Shown here piece after piece: positions 14,207 through 27,300 of a DNA stretch of 64,000 bases (within the stretch, counting starts at the first letter, position 1; each line of letters starts with the position of its first letter). The stretch comes from Bolinopsis microptera (Eukaryota; Ctenophora; Tentaculata; Lobata; Bolinopsidae). A program made the translations under genes and the position numbers. The stretch is taken from positions 11,446,169-11,510,168 of the forward strand of contig NC_087072.1 in the NCBI RefSeq assembly GCF_026151205.1, read 5' to 3'. Below the pieces are notes generated by a model. It saw nothing but the letters and a program-made list of their open reading frames with translations. It ran no database searches and was not told the DNA's origin.

Positions 14207-17200
14207 ATGGAACTGTTGCCACATGTCATTATATTGGGACTGGTTGGATTTATAGTGACAATCAGCTGGAGTCCTACTTCTAGTCTCTTCTCCTGGCATC
14301 CTACACTCATGTCTGTCGCTGTAAGACATTCCTCAGCTTACATTCCTATTGATACTTGTATAGATAATATCTATAGGCTTTTTGTCAGTAGTAACGTTCT
14401 AGAAGTTTAAAGCTTTAAAGCAATGTATCTTACACTAGTCTCAAACACAGAATTTTGTAAAACAATAAAATAATATGATCAATAGTTCCTAGGCCTGCAG
14501 TGCGAGTCGATATTGCTGTTCCATCCCAGATTTAGTCCTGTGACTAACCATGCTCTTAGAGTGAAACTACATCAGATTTTCCAGGTATTGTTATTCATCT
14601 TTCTAACTTTTTAAAACTCCTCCCCTATTGAGATTTAATGCTTTAATGACTAATCATTTATTTTATTTTGGTCGGTATTTTGAAAATTATCCCTCTAATT
14701 TTATTCACTAACCTTCTAAAATGTTCCTGTAAAATGATAATTTCATCACTTAGAACCCTGCAAAAGTCCTCAGTAAATGCAAATTTAGAAAAGTTGCACG
14801 GAGGGAAGGAGGAAATTTGACCCACCTTCCACTAGTAAATAGATAATCAATAAATGGTCTTGTAAGAACATCGGTTAGCTTTTGCTGCTGTGCAACTATT
14901 TTTGTATGGGATCACAACAAGGCCTCTTATCATGTCTGCAACCACTCACAAACGGTTCCTTAACAAAGAGTTGGTTCCCAACGTTTTCGGTTGTGTTTAG
15001 GCGACCTTAAACGTGTTTAGTAAACTCTGTACCTACTCTTGCTTGTTCAAAATCCCTTGTAGACCGACAAATATGGGATTTTACAGCTGTTACCACCATT
15101 CTAGATTTGTGGACTGGTGTCTAGAATAAGCATTTTCTTTGATAGTAAAGTATTTTAAGGCAGTTACCAGTACGTTTGTGACGTAAACTGTCGTCTGGTA
15201 AAACTATGTCAAAGGATAGCAATATCGGTAAGATGTGATGACGGTGGGTGTGGCAGACTGGCAATGACTGGATCCTCAGTTGGTCCAGTTAGTAATGCTC
15301 AGTTAGTTGAATTATTACATATTTGAAAACGTTGGTAGAACTGAGGTGGATCCATGCTACTGTTCTCCACCCTACTACTATACACTATACAGCTTATTTT
15401 TGAGCATGAAGATACTCGTTCCTGCAAATATTACAATTCTAAAATCTCCAATTCAGGCTCCCATATGGTCTTGATATGGCTTCACAGGACGGTTTATCTT
15501 TACCAACTGCCCTGAGATACATAATAACTACGTAAATCAACCAATTACTTAATCAGCTAATTATCTACAATGAGTCCTGCTGACTCAGTACTGTATACTG
15601 TGAATTCCCCTAAAGACCTGCAATTCTATAGTTCTATGGCTGTTCTGTAAATTAGCAGCGCGGTTCACGGTATATATGGTGCTCTCCTTAAATCTAGGAA
15701 CTAACCGGACTACCAGCAGAGTTCATGTTTCCCGGAATTGTAATACTGAGCACTCTAATTTACTACTCTTGTAATCAAACCGGTCCCACTGTCTGATAGC
15801 TGACTATTAACCCCATTCATTGTCGTCATTCTGTACCTAATTAGACTAACGGCAACGCTAAAAGTAGGTATAAATGCGTATTACGAGCATTATAGAGGAG
15901 TATGACGTGCACTAAAGGATTCCAATATATTGCTGACTACAAAACTAAGTAAGGGGTCGTTCGACGTTCACATAAATTTATATAATCATTTTTTGGAACA
16001 TTTTCACCCCCCCCCCCCCCCCCTCCGTAATCAGTTTTACTCATAGCAATTGTGTCAAAATTACACTAGCGTAATCATTCGGAAACCACCCTCCCCCCTT
16101 CAGCTGATTACGTAATATGTGAACGACCCTTAACGAGAAATTACTTTAACTAATCAAACAGAATGCTATCGTCCGAATCAGATTGTTAAAATAGGAAGAT
16201 TGCAGTCCTATTTTTAACACGGAAACTTTCAGATAGTTGGTTTTGTGCTTGGTTCGATTGGAATGGTGATTATCTACATTTTAAAGGAGAACGCTGGGAA
16301 GCCTCACATTTCTAGTTGGCATGCTCTATTCGGACTTAGTGCTATGATACTGACCCTTATCCAACTTGTCGGTGGACTTCCTTTAATTTACTCGCAGGTA
16401 AAGAATATCGAAATAAGGATTTAATTTACATTTGGCTCTTTAAGCTCCTATCATTCTAAATATTATTTCTATAGTAGATCATTATATCTGATGAAGGGCG
16501 TTGACCACATATTATAAAGTTATAATACCTTCATTTCAATACTAACTACCGGTATACTTCTGACATAATGTCAATGACCAAGCACGATAGGAAGGTAATA
16601 GAATACCCCCAAACTAAGTACAGAGTTGTAACCTGTTGTAACCTGTTGTAACCTGTTGTAACCTGTTGTAACCTGGCCAACGAGATTTTAGCGTGTTCCA
16701 CGGTCACATTCATATTATCTTTCAGATAAGAAAGATATTACCGATGAGCAAGTCCTTGGGTGAACTGAAGCGGAAACACGCTCAGATGGGACTGATAACT
16801 GTGATATGTGGTCTCACTACTGTTGGTTAGTACAGATTGAGTACTCCAAACCTCTAGGCGATGTTTTCTTTATATTTGTGACACATTTGTGACACGCCAC
16901 CATTAATGGCTTCTGGCACGCTCGCCCTTATCTATATCTGATCGTTTTAGAGTGGTTCAGTGTATGTGTTTGGTATTATGATTACAGTAGTTGCCAGTGG
17001 CGTAACGTTGCCTGTTGGCGCCCCCCTGCCAAAAAAAGCGCCCCCTCCCCTTTTGGTGCCCCTACCTAAAATTGAACAAATTAGGTGATTTTAAAGAATA
17101 CGCCGGTAAAATCTCTAAAAAAGTGTGTATCTAGAGCAAAACGCGCAGTTTTGCTAGTACTTTAGTTAAGTTTTCGAAATTGTCCCACATTCAAACGACG

Positions 17201-17899
17201 ATTTGGCGCCCCCCTAAGACGGCGCCCCCCTGCACAGCGGGGTCAGCAGGGCCTTTCGTTACGCCACTGGTAGTTGCTATGAAGGTAAACCAATAATATT
17301 AGATGATAGATCGTAAAGTAAACCATCTTAAGAAAATTAGGGGTTTTTACTGAAATGGTGACGCAGCTTGCCCCCATCTTTATCTGAGCTAATTACTTGC
17401 TCAATTCTCGATAGTCAATTTCAATCATAGTTGTTCAATCATAGTTACCATAGGTCGATAATTAGCGAATTACAAGATAGGGGCTGTGCCACGAAAATTG
17501 TGAACACGTCTTCCGGGTAAATATCAAAACGGTCTACTGAAAATTTTTATGGATTACGCGGAGTTATGTTTAATGATTTAATGGCGCTCAAACCACGTGG
17601 CATTTTAGCGCGCAGTCAGGCGCGCAATTGCATGCTCTTATATTTGATTCATCGATTCGCGGTTAAATTTTCCTTCGATTGTGATTCGCTTTACAGATTT
17701 AACTCAACTGAATTCAGTCACTGTTAGTTAAATATCAACTTTCTATTTAACAGGTTTGGCGTTCTACAGCAACTGGTTCATTAAGAAAGAGTTTCACCGA
17801 ATCTACCAGAATGTGGCATTTGGAGCTGTTACAACAATCATCGGAGTCCTTTTCGCTCAAGTTTATCACGGCCGACTGTCAGTCGAAAATCAAAACTGA
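14207..17899 (+). CDS. CYB561D2: Cytochrome b561 domain protein, CYB561D2-like
   Basis: Multi-pass membrane haem protein of 207 aa (human CYB561D2 is 222). Exons: 14207-14320, 14486-14584, 16233-16397, 16726-16825, 17754-17899 (TGA 17897-17899), all in phase. Diagnostic start: SSLFSWHPTLMSVA. The four conserved histidines expected to ligate two b haems are visible in SWHPTL, KLHQIF, SWHALFG and KRKHAQMG, on successive membrane segments. Exon 2 must use the AG at 14484-14485 (not the AG at 14491-14492) to keep frame and restore FLGLQCESILLF. Family members move electrons across membranes from cytosolic ascorbate; D2 is reported in the ER. There is no DOMON or other extra domain. The gene ends about 400 bp before the RGS22-like gene in the same orientation. 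D1 versus D2 would need a tree. Confidence 0.92.
16007..16023. repeat. Poly-C run (17 C)
   Basis: Uninterrupted C tract inside intron 2 of the cytochrome b561 gene. Length may be unreliable in assembly. Confidence 0.9.
16626..16675. repeat. 10-bp tandem repeat TTGTAACCTG, 5 copies
   Basis: Perfect array in intron 3 of the cytochrome b561 gene, about 50 bp before the exon 4 acceptor. Confidence 0.9.
16987..17277. mobile_element. Non-autonomous hAT element with 8-bp TSD
   Basis: The element at 16995-17269 begins CAGTGGCGTAACG and ends CGTTACGCCACTG, a 13-bp perfect TIR. It is flanked by the 8-bp duplication GTAGTTGC (16987-16994 and 17270-17277), the hAT hallmark. The interior is rich in GGCGCCCCCC blocks and has no ORF. 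A related truncated copy lies at 45083-45345. Confidence 0.9.
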
Positions 17900-18212
17900 G
17901 TTTATATGATAGGAGTGATGTTAAGTTATACACAATGACAGTATTTTCTTCGGCAATTTTTCACGGAGACAGAGTTTTATAATTTATATTGTTATAGGCT
18001 CGATATTTACCTTTTACATTCATTTATAAAAGAAGTTTGTTATGTCAGATCTTGTTATGGGGATTCTGTCATATGATCATTGTTTTGAATTCGATCTTAT
18101 AATTAATGTTTTCTTAACTATGCATTTATCACTGCTTCCAATGAAAGCTTAAGGCTTCTTTCTTCAAACTGATAGTTGCTATGGAATAACGTTGTGGTTT
18201 CCAAGCGCCTAC

Positions 18213-18219
18213 TATAAAA
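18213..18219 (+). promoter_or_regulatory. TATA box of the RGS22-like gene
   Basis: TATAAAA inside CTACTATAAAATAG, about 90 bp upstream of the ATG at 18307, followed by CACGTG at 18222. Confidence 0.55.
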
Positions 18220-18306
18220 TAGCACGTGCAGTGAGATTCGTCAAATTTCAGTATTTAGTGCAGTGTGTACCGACAGTTTCTTGGTGCTACGCAATCTGAA
18301 ACCGCT

Positions 18307-21300
18307 ATGGCTGACGGAGGTAAATATATAATCCTATTTGTTTGATATTATTTTAATGTTTTGACATTATTATTTTAATGTCTTTGCATCTGTTCCCGGT
18401 TTGCAGATGCACTCTCTGATTCACCCACTGAGCAGATATAGGTGCTATGCAGCTGCAGACAGCTAATCTAACACCCTTCAAACTTTGTTACAGCTGTAAA
18501 CAACAGATCTAAAAAGTCTGCCAGTCCTCACAATATGTTAAGCCCCACTAAAATGCCTAGTCCTGATGATAGAGACAGCTATCTGTTTTCCCCAACCAAA
18601 GCTTTCTCAAACGTCTCCGAACTGTCACTCGGGACTTTATTAAAGTCAGACCCAGGGACTCTCCTGCAGGTCCTAGACGACAATCTCCACGAGATCCTAA
18701 CATTAGACCCTGAGTTGGAGAATCATTTAGATCCTGTACCACTGTTTCCTGGTTCTGTGAGTCTAAAAGATCTCAACGATTTCTATGGGATGATGGAATG
18801 TGAAATTTTCTTTAACTACATGAACCTCTTCCTTAACTTACCCATCTTTGGAAGGTAGGACCTTTATGATTACAATAATTCTAAGCTTGTCAAATTGTTG
18901 TTGCAATGACCCATTCTTTATACACATGGTGATTCAGTGCGTGTCACATGATTAACACAGCGATCTATTATTATAAAGTCCATAGAAACCTGATCAATCC
19001 ATTAAATCGACGAACTGGTATCCATTTATCACATATATATATGTATAGCTGATATGTATATAAAAAGCTCCCTTTTACTTTGGGTATGAACTATGATCGT
19101 TTATATCTTTGACTAAATCGTCAATTTTGTAAGCACAAAATGAAGAGCTCTGGTGAGAGTAAGCTTAAAATAATATAAAATATGAACCTGGCCCAATTTT
19201 TGTCAGGCGGATGACCTATCAAACAGGTCTGCGACAATTCTCCCTCGATCCGCCCCTGAAGAGAAGAAAATTCAGAATTGATCACGGGATGGTGACCTCG
19301 TGGATTGTTGTGAATCGCCTCCCTTATTTTCTGAAGAGCTCCCTGTACTTGGAGTATCGGTTTAGTTACGAGCTATTACACGGTCTGTTTTATCTCTCTG
19401 CTTCTATTCAGCACCTTTTGTCTTTTCAGAAAAGTCTTTTTATGCACAAAAAAATGCGGGAAGTATAGTTTTCACGCCTAACTCATCATTATTGGCTAAG
19501 AAATAGATAAATGTTTATTTATTTCAGATTTGTCATTTGACGGGAGATCTCTTCATCTAGTGCTGGAGTTGAAGGGACCGATTGGGGTCAACCGTTTCAG
19601 AATATTCCTTGCCAGTCGGGACCTTGCCAAACTTGTTTCTTTCTGGATGGATTGTGAGAGATTTCAACTTCTGAGCGATGATAAATCTAGAAAAGAATGT
19701 TTTAACGCCATAGAGATACTTTATCTTAAGGTTAGAATTATTAAGTCAGACAAGTCCGTGCAATTTCATATCTCTACTGAGAATATCCTGAAGCTAACAC
19801 ACGTGTAATTCCATATGGAATATTCGTGCTCTTCAGATAATGGCTAATGCCATCTGTTGTTACCCATTACTGCAGTTCTATAATACTATACCAACTTCTC
19901 CAGTACGGTTCAAGATTCGAATTACCGGAAACGATCAGAGAAGGAATCATGGGTAAGATAGAGAAGGAACCGGTTTCTAGTATTGTAGAGGTGATGGTAC
20001 ATGGAGTGCCCCTGCTGGAACGGATCAAGAAGAAGGAGGTCGATAAAATAAAGAATTTCGAAATAGTGGGATTTCTCCTCAAAACAGCGCAGGAAGAGGT
20101 ACACACTTCAGTGATACGTAGAGTTTCTAAACAATATGCAAATACGTAAACGTATTTACAATTAATGATTTCTGAACGGTTTTTCCAGAAAACCTGCAAT
20201 GATTGTATCTTAAATTCAATGAAATACTACCGAATTTCTGACGCATCTCTTTTTTAAAAGGAGCGATTTCTGGACAGCCATTAATCTTTTAACACCCAAA
20301 CTATTCTAGTAGCAGGGCATAGTTGAGTGTGCACGTTGTGAAGGCCATGTCAGGGGTAAAATACTTGATTGCGTTCAATTTCAGGTAATGACATTTCTAA
20401 GGAACTACTGGATTCCTCGGTACTTTACTCGAAATGGGTCGCCCTACACTGATAGCAGACCATGTTCACAGAGACAATGCAAGGTATGTTTATCAAATCA
20501 ATCAAATTATCATATAAAAACATTGGACATAAATCAATTTCAAAAGATCTATAAAGTAATAATTTTTCACCAGCAAACACTGAACGAATACTGAAAATTA
20601 AATTATGGTTTTCATTGCTGTTGTTTCTTTTTCAGTCACATCTGATCTGGGGGATTGACCACAAGGCTCCGGCTCCAGAACCAGTCAAATTGATTGGCTT
20701 CTCTGGACAAGCTCCTAACGACTTCGAGTCTATTGGGGAGCGGATACAAGCACAGCAATCTCAAATAGCACAAGGTAGGTGTGGTTTAATTTCATAACTT
20801 ATATTATAGTCCCTTCTCTTAGTTCTTGAATCACAATTTTTGGCTCAGGGATATCTGGTTCCGATTCCTTTCACAAGATAGACAAAAATTATCGATAGGA
20901 AAGCCGGTTAAGTAACGTTACTTGGCTATCAACTTTCATCTGTAGACTTTTTATAATACCCCTCCTGAAAACGGTTTTGTTTGGCAATCCCCGCCTTCAA
21001 GTTCCAATCTGCCACCTTCTCCACATACCCATAACCCTGCGAGCCAGGTATCTCCCCTGATAAATCATGAGTTTATGAAAGAGCGAGGTGGGGATGAAAT
21101 ACCACATAGCCCTCATGAGATAGTTAGCAGGTTTAGGGAAGGTCCAGGTGGAAGGTCTTGTGAAGTAAGCCTGAACAATACCCCCCGCACAGTCCTCCAC
21201 ACTACCACTCACACTCTTTACTGGCAACACATCGTCCTTCATCAGCAACTCCATGTCTCCAGTCCAGATAGGACCCAGAGCTCCTATAGTCAGTGACACT

Positions 21301-24300
21301 GGAGACTCTCTTGCTAACAGTTCTTGTTGTAGACTGTAGAAGAAGCCGTTAAGAGCGTGTTTTGAGGAGGAATAGAGGTGGATACCGTAGGTAAAAGGTA
21401 GCTCCCCAGCTATAGAGGATGTGACAAACACGTGACCAGAGCTTGCTTCCAAGTACGGCAGTGCACTTACTGTTATCTGTATCTGACTCAACACATTCAC
21501 TCTGAACACTTTCTCTATGAACTCTTGTTCTTGTTGGTAGGGGAAGGCCAGAAATGCGCCGTAAAACATGGCTGCGTGGTTCAACACCAGGTAGTCTAGT
21601 TTACCGAACCTCTCGATAGTTCTCTCAACTACAACAGCACTATCAGCTGCATTAGATAAATCAAACTGAATAATCTCAACGTTAGCTGCCCCCCTTGCCA
21701 GGGCCCCTTCCTGAACCCTGAGTAACTTGTCTCTGGTCCTGGCTACAAGGACTAAGTTAGCTTGCTGTCCAGCTAGTTGGTAGGCCAGCTCCTCACCGAT
21801 ACCACTACTAGCTCCACATATGAGGACTACAGTACCAGGAGGGAGGGGAGGGAGGGGTGAGAGGAGGGGTGAGAGGAGGGGGGTGAGGTACACAGTCAGC
21901 AGACATACTGCTACTGCACCCACCAGTCTTAACCATCTCATTCTAATTAATCATCACAACCTGAACAACGTTCACAAGATAAATTAGAAACTTGAACAAT
22001 AAATATAGAATGAAAATAAATAATCTCCACGACTCTAACAGAAATGCTACAGAGAGCGCAAAGTACAAATACAATAGCACTATCATCCAGGACAACACAT
22101 AACATCATGTGGGAACTCACGTCAGCTCATATTGCCACTTTTTACCACGTTCTTTACAAGGCTTAAATGTTAAGTAAGTGTAATATTACCCGCAATTTCT
22201 ACGGAGCCATGTAACTTAATGCTTTAAATAGACTAAACCTTTCTTGATAATATATAGTGGCGAGCTGGAGTCAATCATGTTGTTGTTAAGTTAAAAGACA
22301 ACTACATTTGCTACAATACCGGGATATACATCGCCAGCAACGCACCAGAACTAATTACTAGATACTGGGTACAGTATACAATATACATTGTTTACTAACG
22401 TTATGCACTATACATTGCACAATACACAAGCTCTCACTAGCGAAACATCAATGTGGCTAACCGTAACTAGTTGGCTGCAATATTCAAATCAACAGAATAC
22501 TAAAATATAAAAAGAAGCCGCAAATGTGATAAGAGACACCGTTCAAAGGGGCTACATGACATAGTTCCATCACACCGCGAGACAGATTATTAGAATTAGG
22601 GTGTTTAAGACTACAAGGTAAGACTGCCCGCCAAATATTATACGTAGGTACTTGGTACAAGAACTCATTGGCAGTTGTACCTACCTATATTATTATTATC
22701 ATACGGAGAAAACGGCTAGCATTCTTAGGGTCTCACAACACGACAAACATTAAACATGAAACAGCCACTACTATACCGGCACCGCTACTAGTAGTAGTAC
22801 TACTATAATACGCCTTAAATACTGCAAAACGTAATACAACGGTAAACTTGTACACTGGTATACAGGTAAAATGTTAAACTCGACTATGTGAGTCAAATGT
22901 ACAAGTCAAATGTACAAGTCAAATGTACAAGTCAAATGTACAAGTCAAATGTATAAGTAAATTGTATGTAAATATGACTACAGAGATAATATGCAATATC
23001 CACAGGCGCTCTAAATGGATTATGTGAATAATATTGTTACATCTGTTATGTGAATATTATTGCTACATCCGTTCTGCATGCTCTAATTTTATTGGGGGGC
23101 GGGCCGGGCCGTAGCTATTCGTTTGAGAGATAAAACCGAAATGTATCATAAGATAACAAATTTTCGACAAAGAACATTTTTGTTGGCCCAGTACAAGAAG
23201 CACTGCGCTATAAGTGGGTAGCCACAGAAATACTAAGTAATATTCTTACATCTGGGCATGATCTCTCGCATTATTTTCGTCTGCAAATAAGATAGCATGA
23301 AGGTGACGCACGTTTACGTAATTCTCATCTGTAGAAATTCAATAAATCGAAGCCCGTTTGCCAGTTGACTGGTTTGTGCTAAACCAGCCACTTATTGCAG
23401 CTCTGATGACTTGACATACTGCAAAGCTATGTTGAACTTTTAAATCAACCAGAAAACAACTTCTCTCCCGGGAATATTACTAACCACACAGCAGAGTTTC
23501 ACGAGATCACCAGAACACAGAGGAAAATGAATGTGACCAAGGCAAAATACGATTAATTTCCGCTAACAGTAACTAAGAGAGACACCCAACCACATAATTC
23601 CCTTAATTTGATTAAGCACTGTAAGATCTAATATAAGCCTGTGTGCCATTCTGGAGTTTTTCAAATAAATAAAATACAGAATAATCGTTAATCGTTATCG
23701 ATTCCTTCTGTCGTGGTTGATTGACAATATGACACATGTATTGATTGACAATATGGCACATGTATTGATTGACGATATGGCAAATGCATAATCGGTTTGC
23801 TTTAACAAAAACACGTATTGAGGTCCGGAGCCAGTAATGAGCTAGTTTACGGTAGAGATCATCCCTTAAATAGTCAAAATGGAGAACCAGATAATCTGAT
23901 AGTTGAATGTAGTACACTGTCACATTGGGCCTTCCTCGGTCGAAATTAATGTTACAGCTTCCATCACAGTCTTCGTCATACAGATGTAGATACTATTATC
24001 CTAATCAATCACGCCTCATTTGTAGAGTTAAGAAGGTATCAAAATCAGAATCAATCAATTATCTAAATAGTTAAAAGTGGTACTTTTCTTATCCAGTTAC
24101 ATACTAAAATGTAGTCATTAAAAAACCTTTAAAAGCTGTAATCATCCTCTACCTCACAGGAAACTTGCCTAATTCAGACATGTCTTCAATCTGGAATTTG
24201 GACCTGTCAAAGAAAGGCGTCAATGCAAAACGTAAAGAAAAGAAAGCACTCAAGGTAAGAGTTATCTTGCAAAGCAAATAGTAAGATCTTATAAACGCAA

Positions 24301-27300
24301 GCGATCATGAACCAATTAATTCTGTTCAATACCATTTTTCAATTTGCGTGTTCTAACGTGATCATTAAAGCTTTGATACCTGCGTCCTGTACAGTACATG
24401 ATGCTCGCTAACGCTGGACACAGGGGTGTTTGAAAAGTGTGAAAACAGCTTTATTGGGTTTTTTTTAAGCAAATTACTAACAGAGCGAGAAAGAAAGAAC
24501 ATAATATACCCGAGTTATTAGGTGCTGAGAATCTTGTAACAGAAATAATATTTTGACTTACTCCAGTAATTTTATATCGCCTTCAAAACCAGTTAACGTT
24601 ACTCAAAGTGTAAAATGGTGTATCGATGGCGAGAAAGACGAATGTTTAACATGTTTTTTGTAAACATGGTTTACGGACAATTCTTGTGACGAGAATAACG
24701 ATATGTCCCTACTATCCATCAAACGAAAGAAACATTAAATTCTTTAAAATTTAATCCGATAATATCATGACGGTAAACCATCAAACTCCCTTTTCAGAAG
24801 TACACACTATTCGAACAAGCTCGGAAGAAGAGCATGATGCCACGTCCCAGTACCCTCGGGGAGGGGATGGGAAACATGTTTTCTCAGCAGTCTCTTTTAG
24901 CTGGCAGGTTGGTATGTTGTAAACATGTTTTCTCAGCAGTCTCTTTTAGCTGGCAGGTCAGTTTGTTATAAACATGTTTTCTCAGCAGTCTCTTTTAGCT
25001 GGCAGGTCAGTTTGTTATAAACATGTTTTCTCAGCAGTCTCTTTTAGCTGGCAGGTCAGTTTGTTATAAACATGTTTCTCTGCAGTCTCTTTTAGCTGGC
25101 AGGTCAGTTTGTTATAAACATGTTTTCTCTGCAGTCTCTTTTAGCTGGCAGGTCAGTTTGTTATAAACATGTTTTCTCAGCAGTCTCTTTTAGCTGGCAG
25201 GTCAGTTTGTTATAAACATGTTTTCTCAGCAGTCTCTTTTAGCTGGCAGGTCAGTTTGTTATAAACATGTTTTCTCAGCAGTCTCTTTTAGCTGGCAGGT
25301 TGGTATGTTATAAACATGTTTTCTCAGCAGTCTCTTTTAGCTGGCAGGTTGGTATGTTGTAAACATGTTTTCTCAGCAGTCTCTTTTAGCTGGCAGGTCA
25401 GTTTGTTATAAACATGTTTTCTCAGCAGTCTCTTTTAGCTGGCAGGTCAGTTTGTTATAAACATGTTTTCTCAGCAGTCTCTTTTAGCTGGCAGGTCAGT
25501 TTGTTATAAACATGTTTCTCTGCAGTCTCTTTTAGCTGGCAGGTCAGTTTGTTATAAACATGTTTTCTCTGCAGTCTCTTTTAGCTGGCAGGTCAGTTTG
25601 TTATAAACATGTTTTCTCAGCAGTCTCTTTTAGCTGGCAGGTCAGTTTGTTATAAACATGTTTTCTCAGCAGTCTCTTTTAGCTGGCAGGTCAGTTTGTT
25701 ATAAACATGTTTTCTCAGCAGTCTCTTTTAGCTGGCAGGTTGGTATGTTATAAACATGTTTTCTCAGCAGTCTCTTTTAGCTGGCAGGTCAGTTTGTTAT
25801 AAACATGTTTTCTCAGCAGTCTCTTTTAGCTGGCAGGTCAGTTTGTTATAAACATGTTTTCTCAGCAGTCTCTTTTAGCTGGCAGGTCAGTTTGTTATAA
25901 ACATGTTTTCTCAGCAGTTTCTTTTAGCTGGCAGGTCAGTTTGTTATAAACATGTTTCTCAACAGTCTCTTTTAGGTGATCATGCCAATTTGTGACGTTC
26001 ATTTGATAATAGTTAACAAGTCAAGTAATTGAGACACAAGATTTGTAAAATATTCGATAATAAGTGGCGTAGGCCTTATAATGCTTGCTGCAGAAAGTAA
26101 TCAAATATTCGCAATTGTTCATAAAAGAATAAAGTCTAGCTTGCAATTATTATCAATTATGTAGCATATAGCATATAGCATATAGCATATAGCATATAGC
26201 ATATAGCATATAGCATATAGCATATAGCATATAGCATATAGCATATAGCATATAGCATATAGCATATAGCATATAGCATATAGCATATAGCATATAGCAT
26301 ATAGCATCTAGCATGTAGCATGTAGCATGTAGCATGTAGCATAAAGCATAAAGCATAAAGCATAAAGCATAAGCACAAAGCACAGTACGAAATAGAGACA
26401 CCGTACAACCTCTAACCCTTAATAAACTCTGCCGGAATACTATTTGGGAAATAACCTATGTATAAATTGTGCACACTAATTTGATAATTTATAAAGCATT
26501 TACTGTCTCCACAACCAGTTGAATACACTATGGAATGCCAGAATTGTGAAAAGCGTTTTCTGTTACGTTAAAACCTAGCAGTACAACTTTTATAAACAAA
26601 ATTAAACGCGAAAGAAACTTATTTAAAAGCCAGATGGCTACGATGCCCGAGTTGACTCCAATCAACATAATAATTACCTCCAGGCTGGATGTGATCCCGT
26701 TCGCCCATTCCAGAGGACTAAAATATTCCGTCCAGTTTGGCAGATCTACTGTACTGAAATTTGTCTCGGAAATCTTTGTGAGAAAAATTCGTTTACCGAC
26801 AGATTGTGATTGAGCCTGATGACCAAACTGACTGAATCCCTTAACTCTGAGAACTCCCTCCTGGTCGAGATAAACCACCAGGTCTGGCAGATTATATCTT
26901 GTTAGCTCCACTCGCCCCTCCAGTAACTTGTACCCTCCATCGGATTCTAGTACTTGTGTCATATTAAGGGCATCTGATGGAAGCAGGGTTGTGTGCACAG
27001 CGTCCATATAGAAAGACATATTCTGATTACCACAATTGTGAACACTGCCCTGCAGTTTAGAAGTAAGGAGAGCAGTGTTGAAGTTGTTGTTTCTGTACCA
27101 ACCTACCTCATTAACGTTCCATTCCTCTAATGAATTTATATTAGCGCTTAAGAGCGTGGAATTATACTTGAAATACCAAGTCGGTTTTACAAGTGCTCGA
27201 GATAAAGTCCGTTCATCAGAAATAACTTTAAACGTTTCATTTTGGAAGAATTCATTTTGAAAAGTCGCCTGGAAATACGGTTTTCCCAGTTTCACTGCTG

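Noticed and set aside
23612-23923. 103-aa ORF on the minus strand in RGS22 intron 7
   Set aside because: Contains a translated ~26-bp tandem repeat and no domain; likely chance.
24871-25975. CRISPR-like array (regular ~49-bp repeats)
   Set aside because: Units are contiguous with no variable spacers, and the setting is a eukaryotic intron; it is a minisatellite.
26119-26408. Three overlapping minus-strand ORFs rich in MLYAICY repeats
   Set aside because: They are translations of the 7-bp satellite, whose unit is stop-free on that strand and cycles through all frames.
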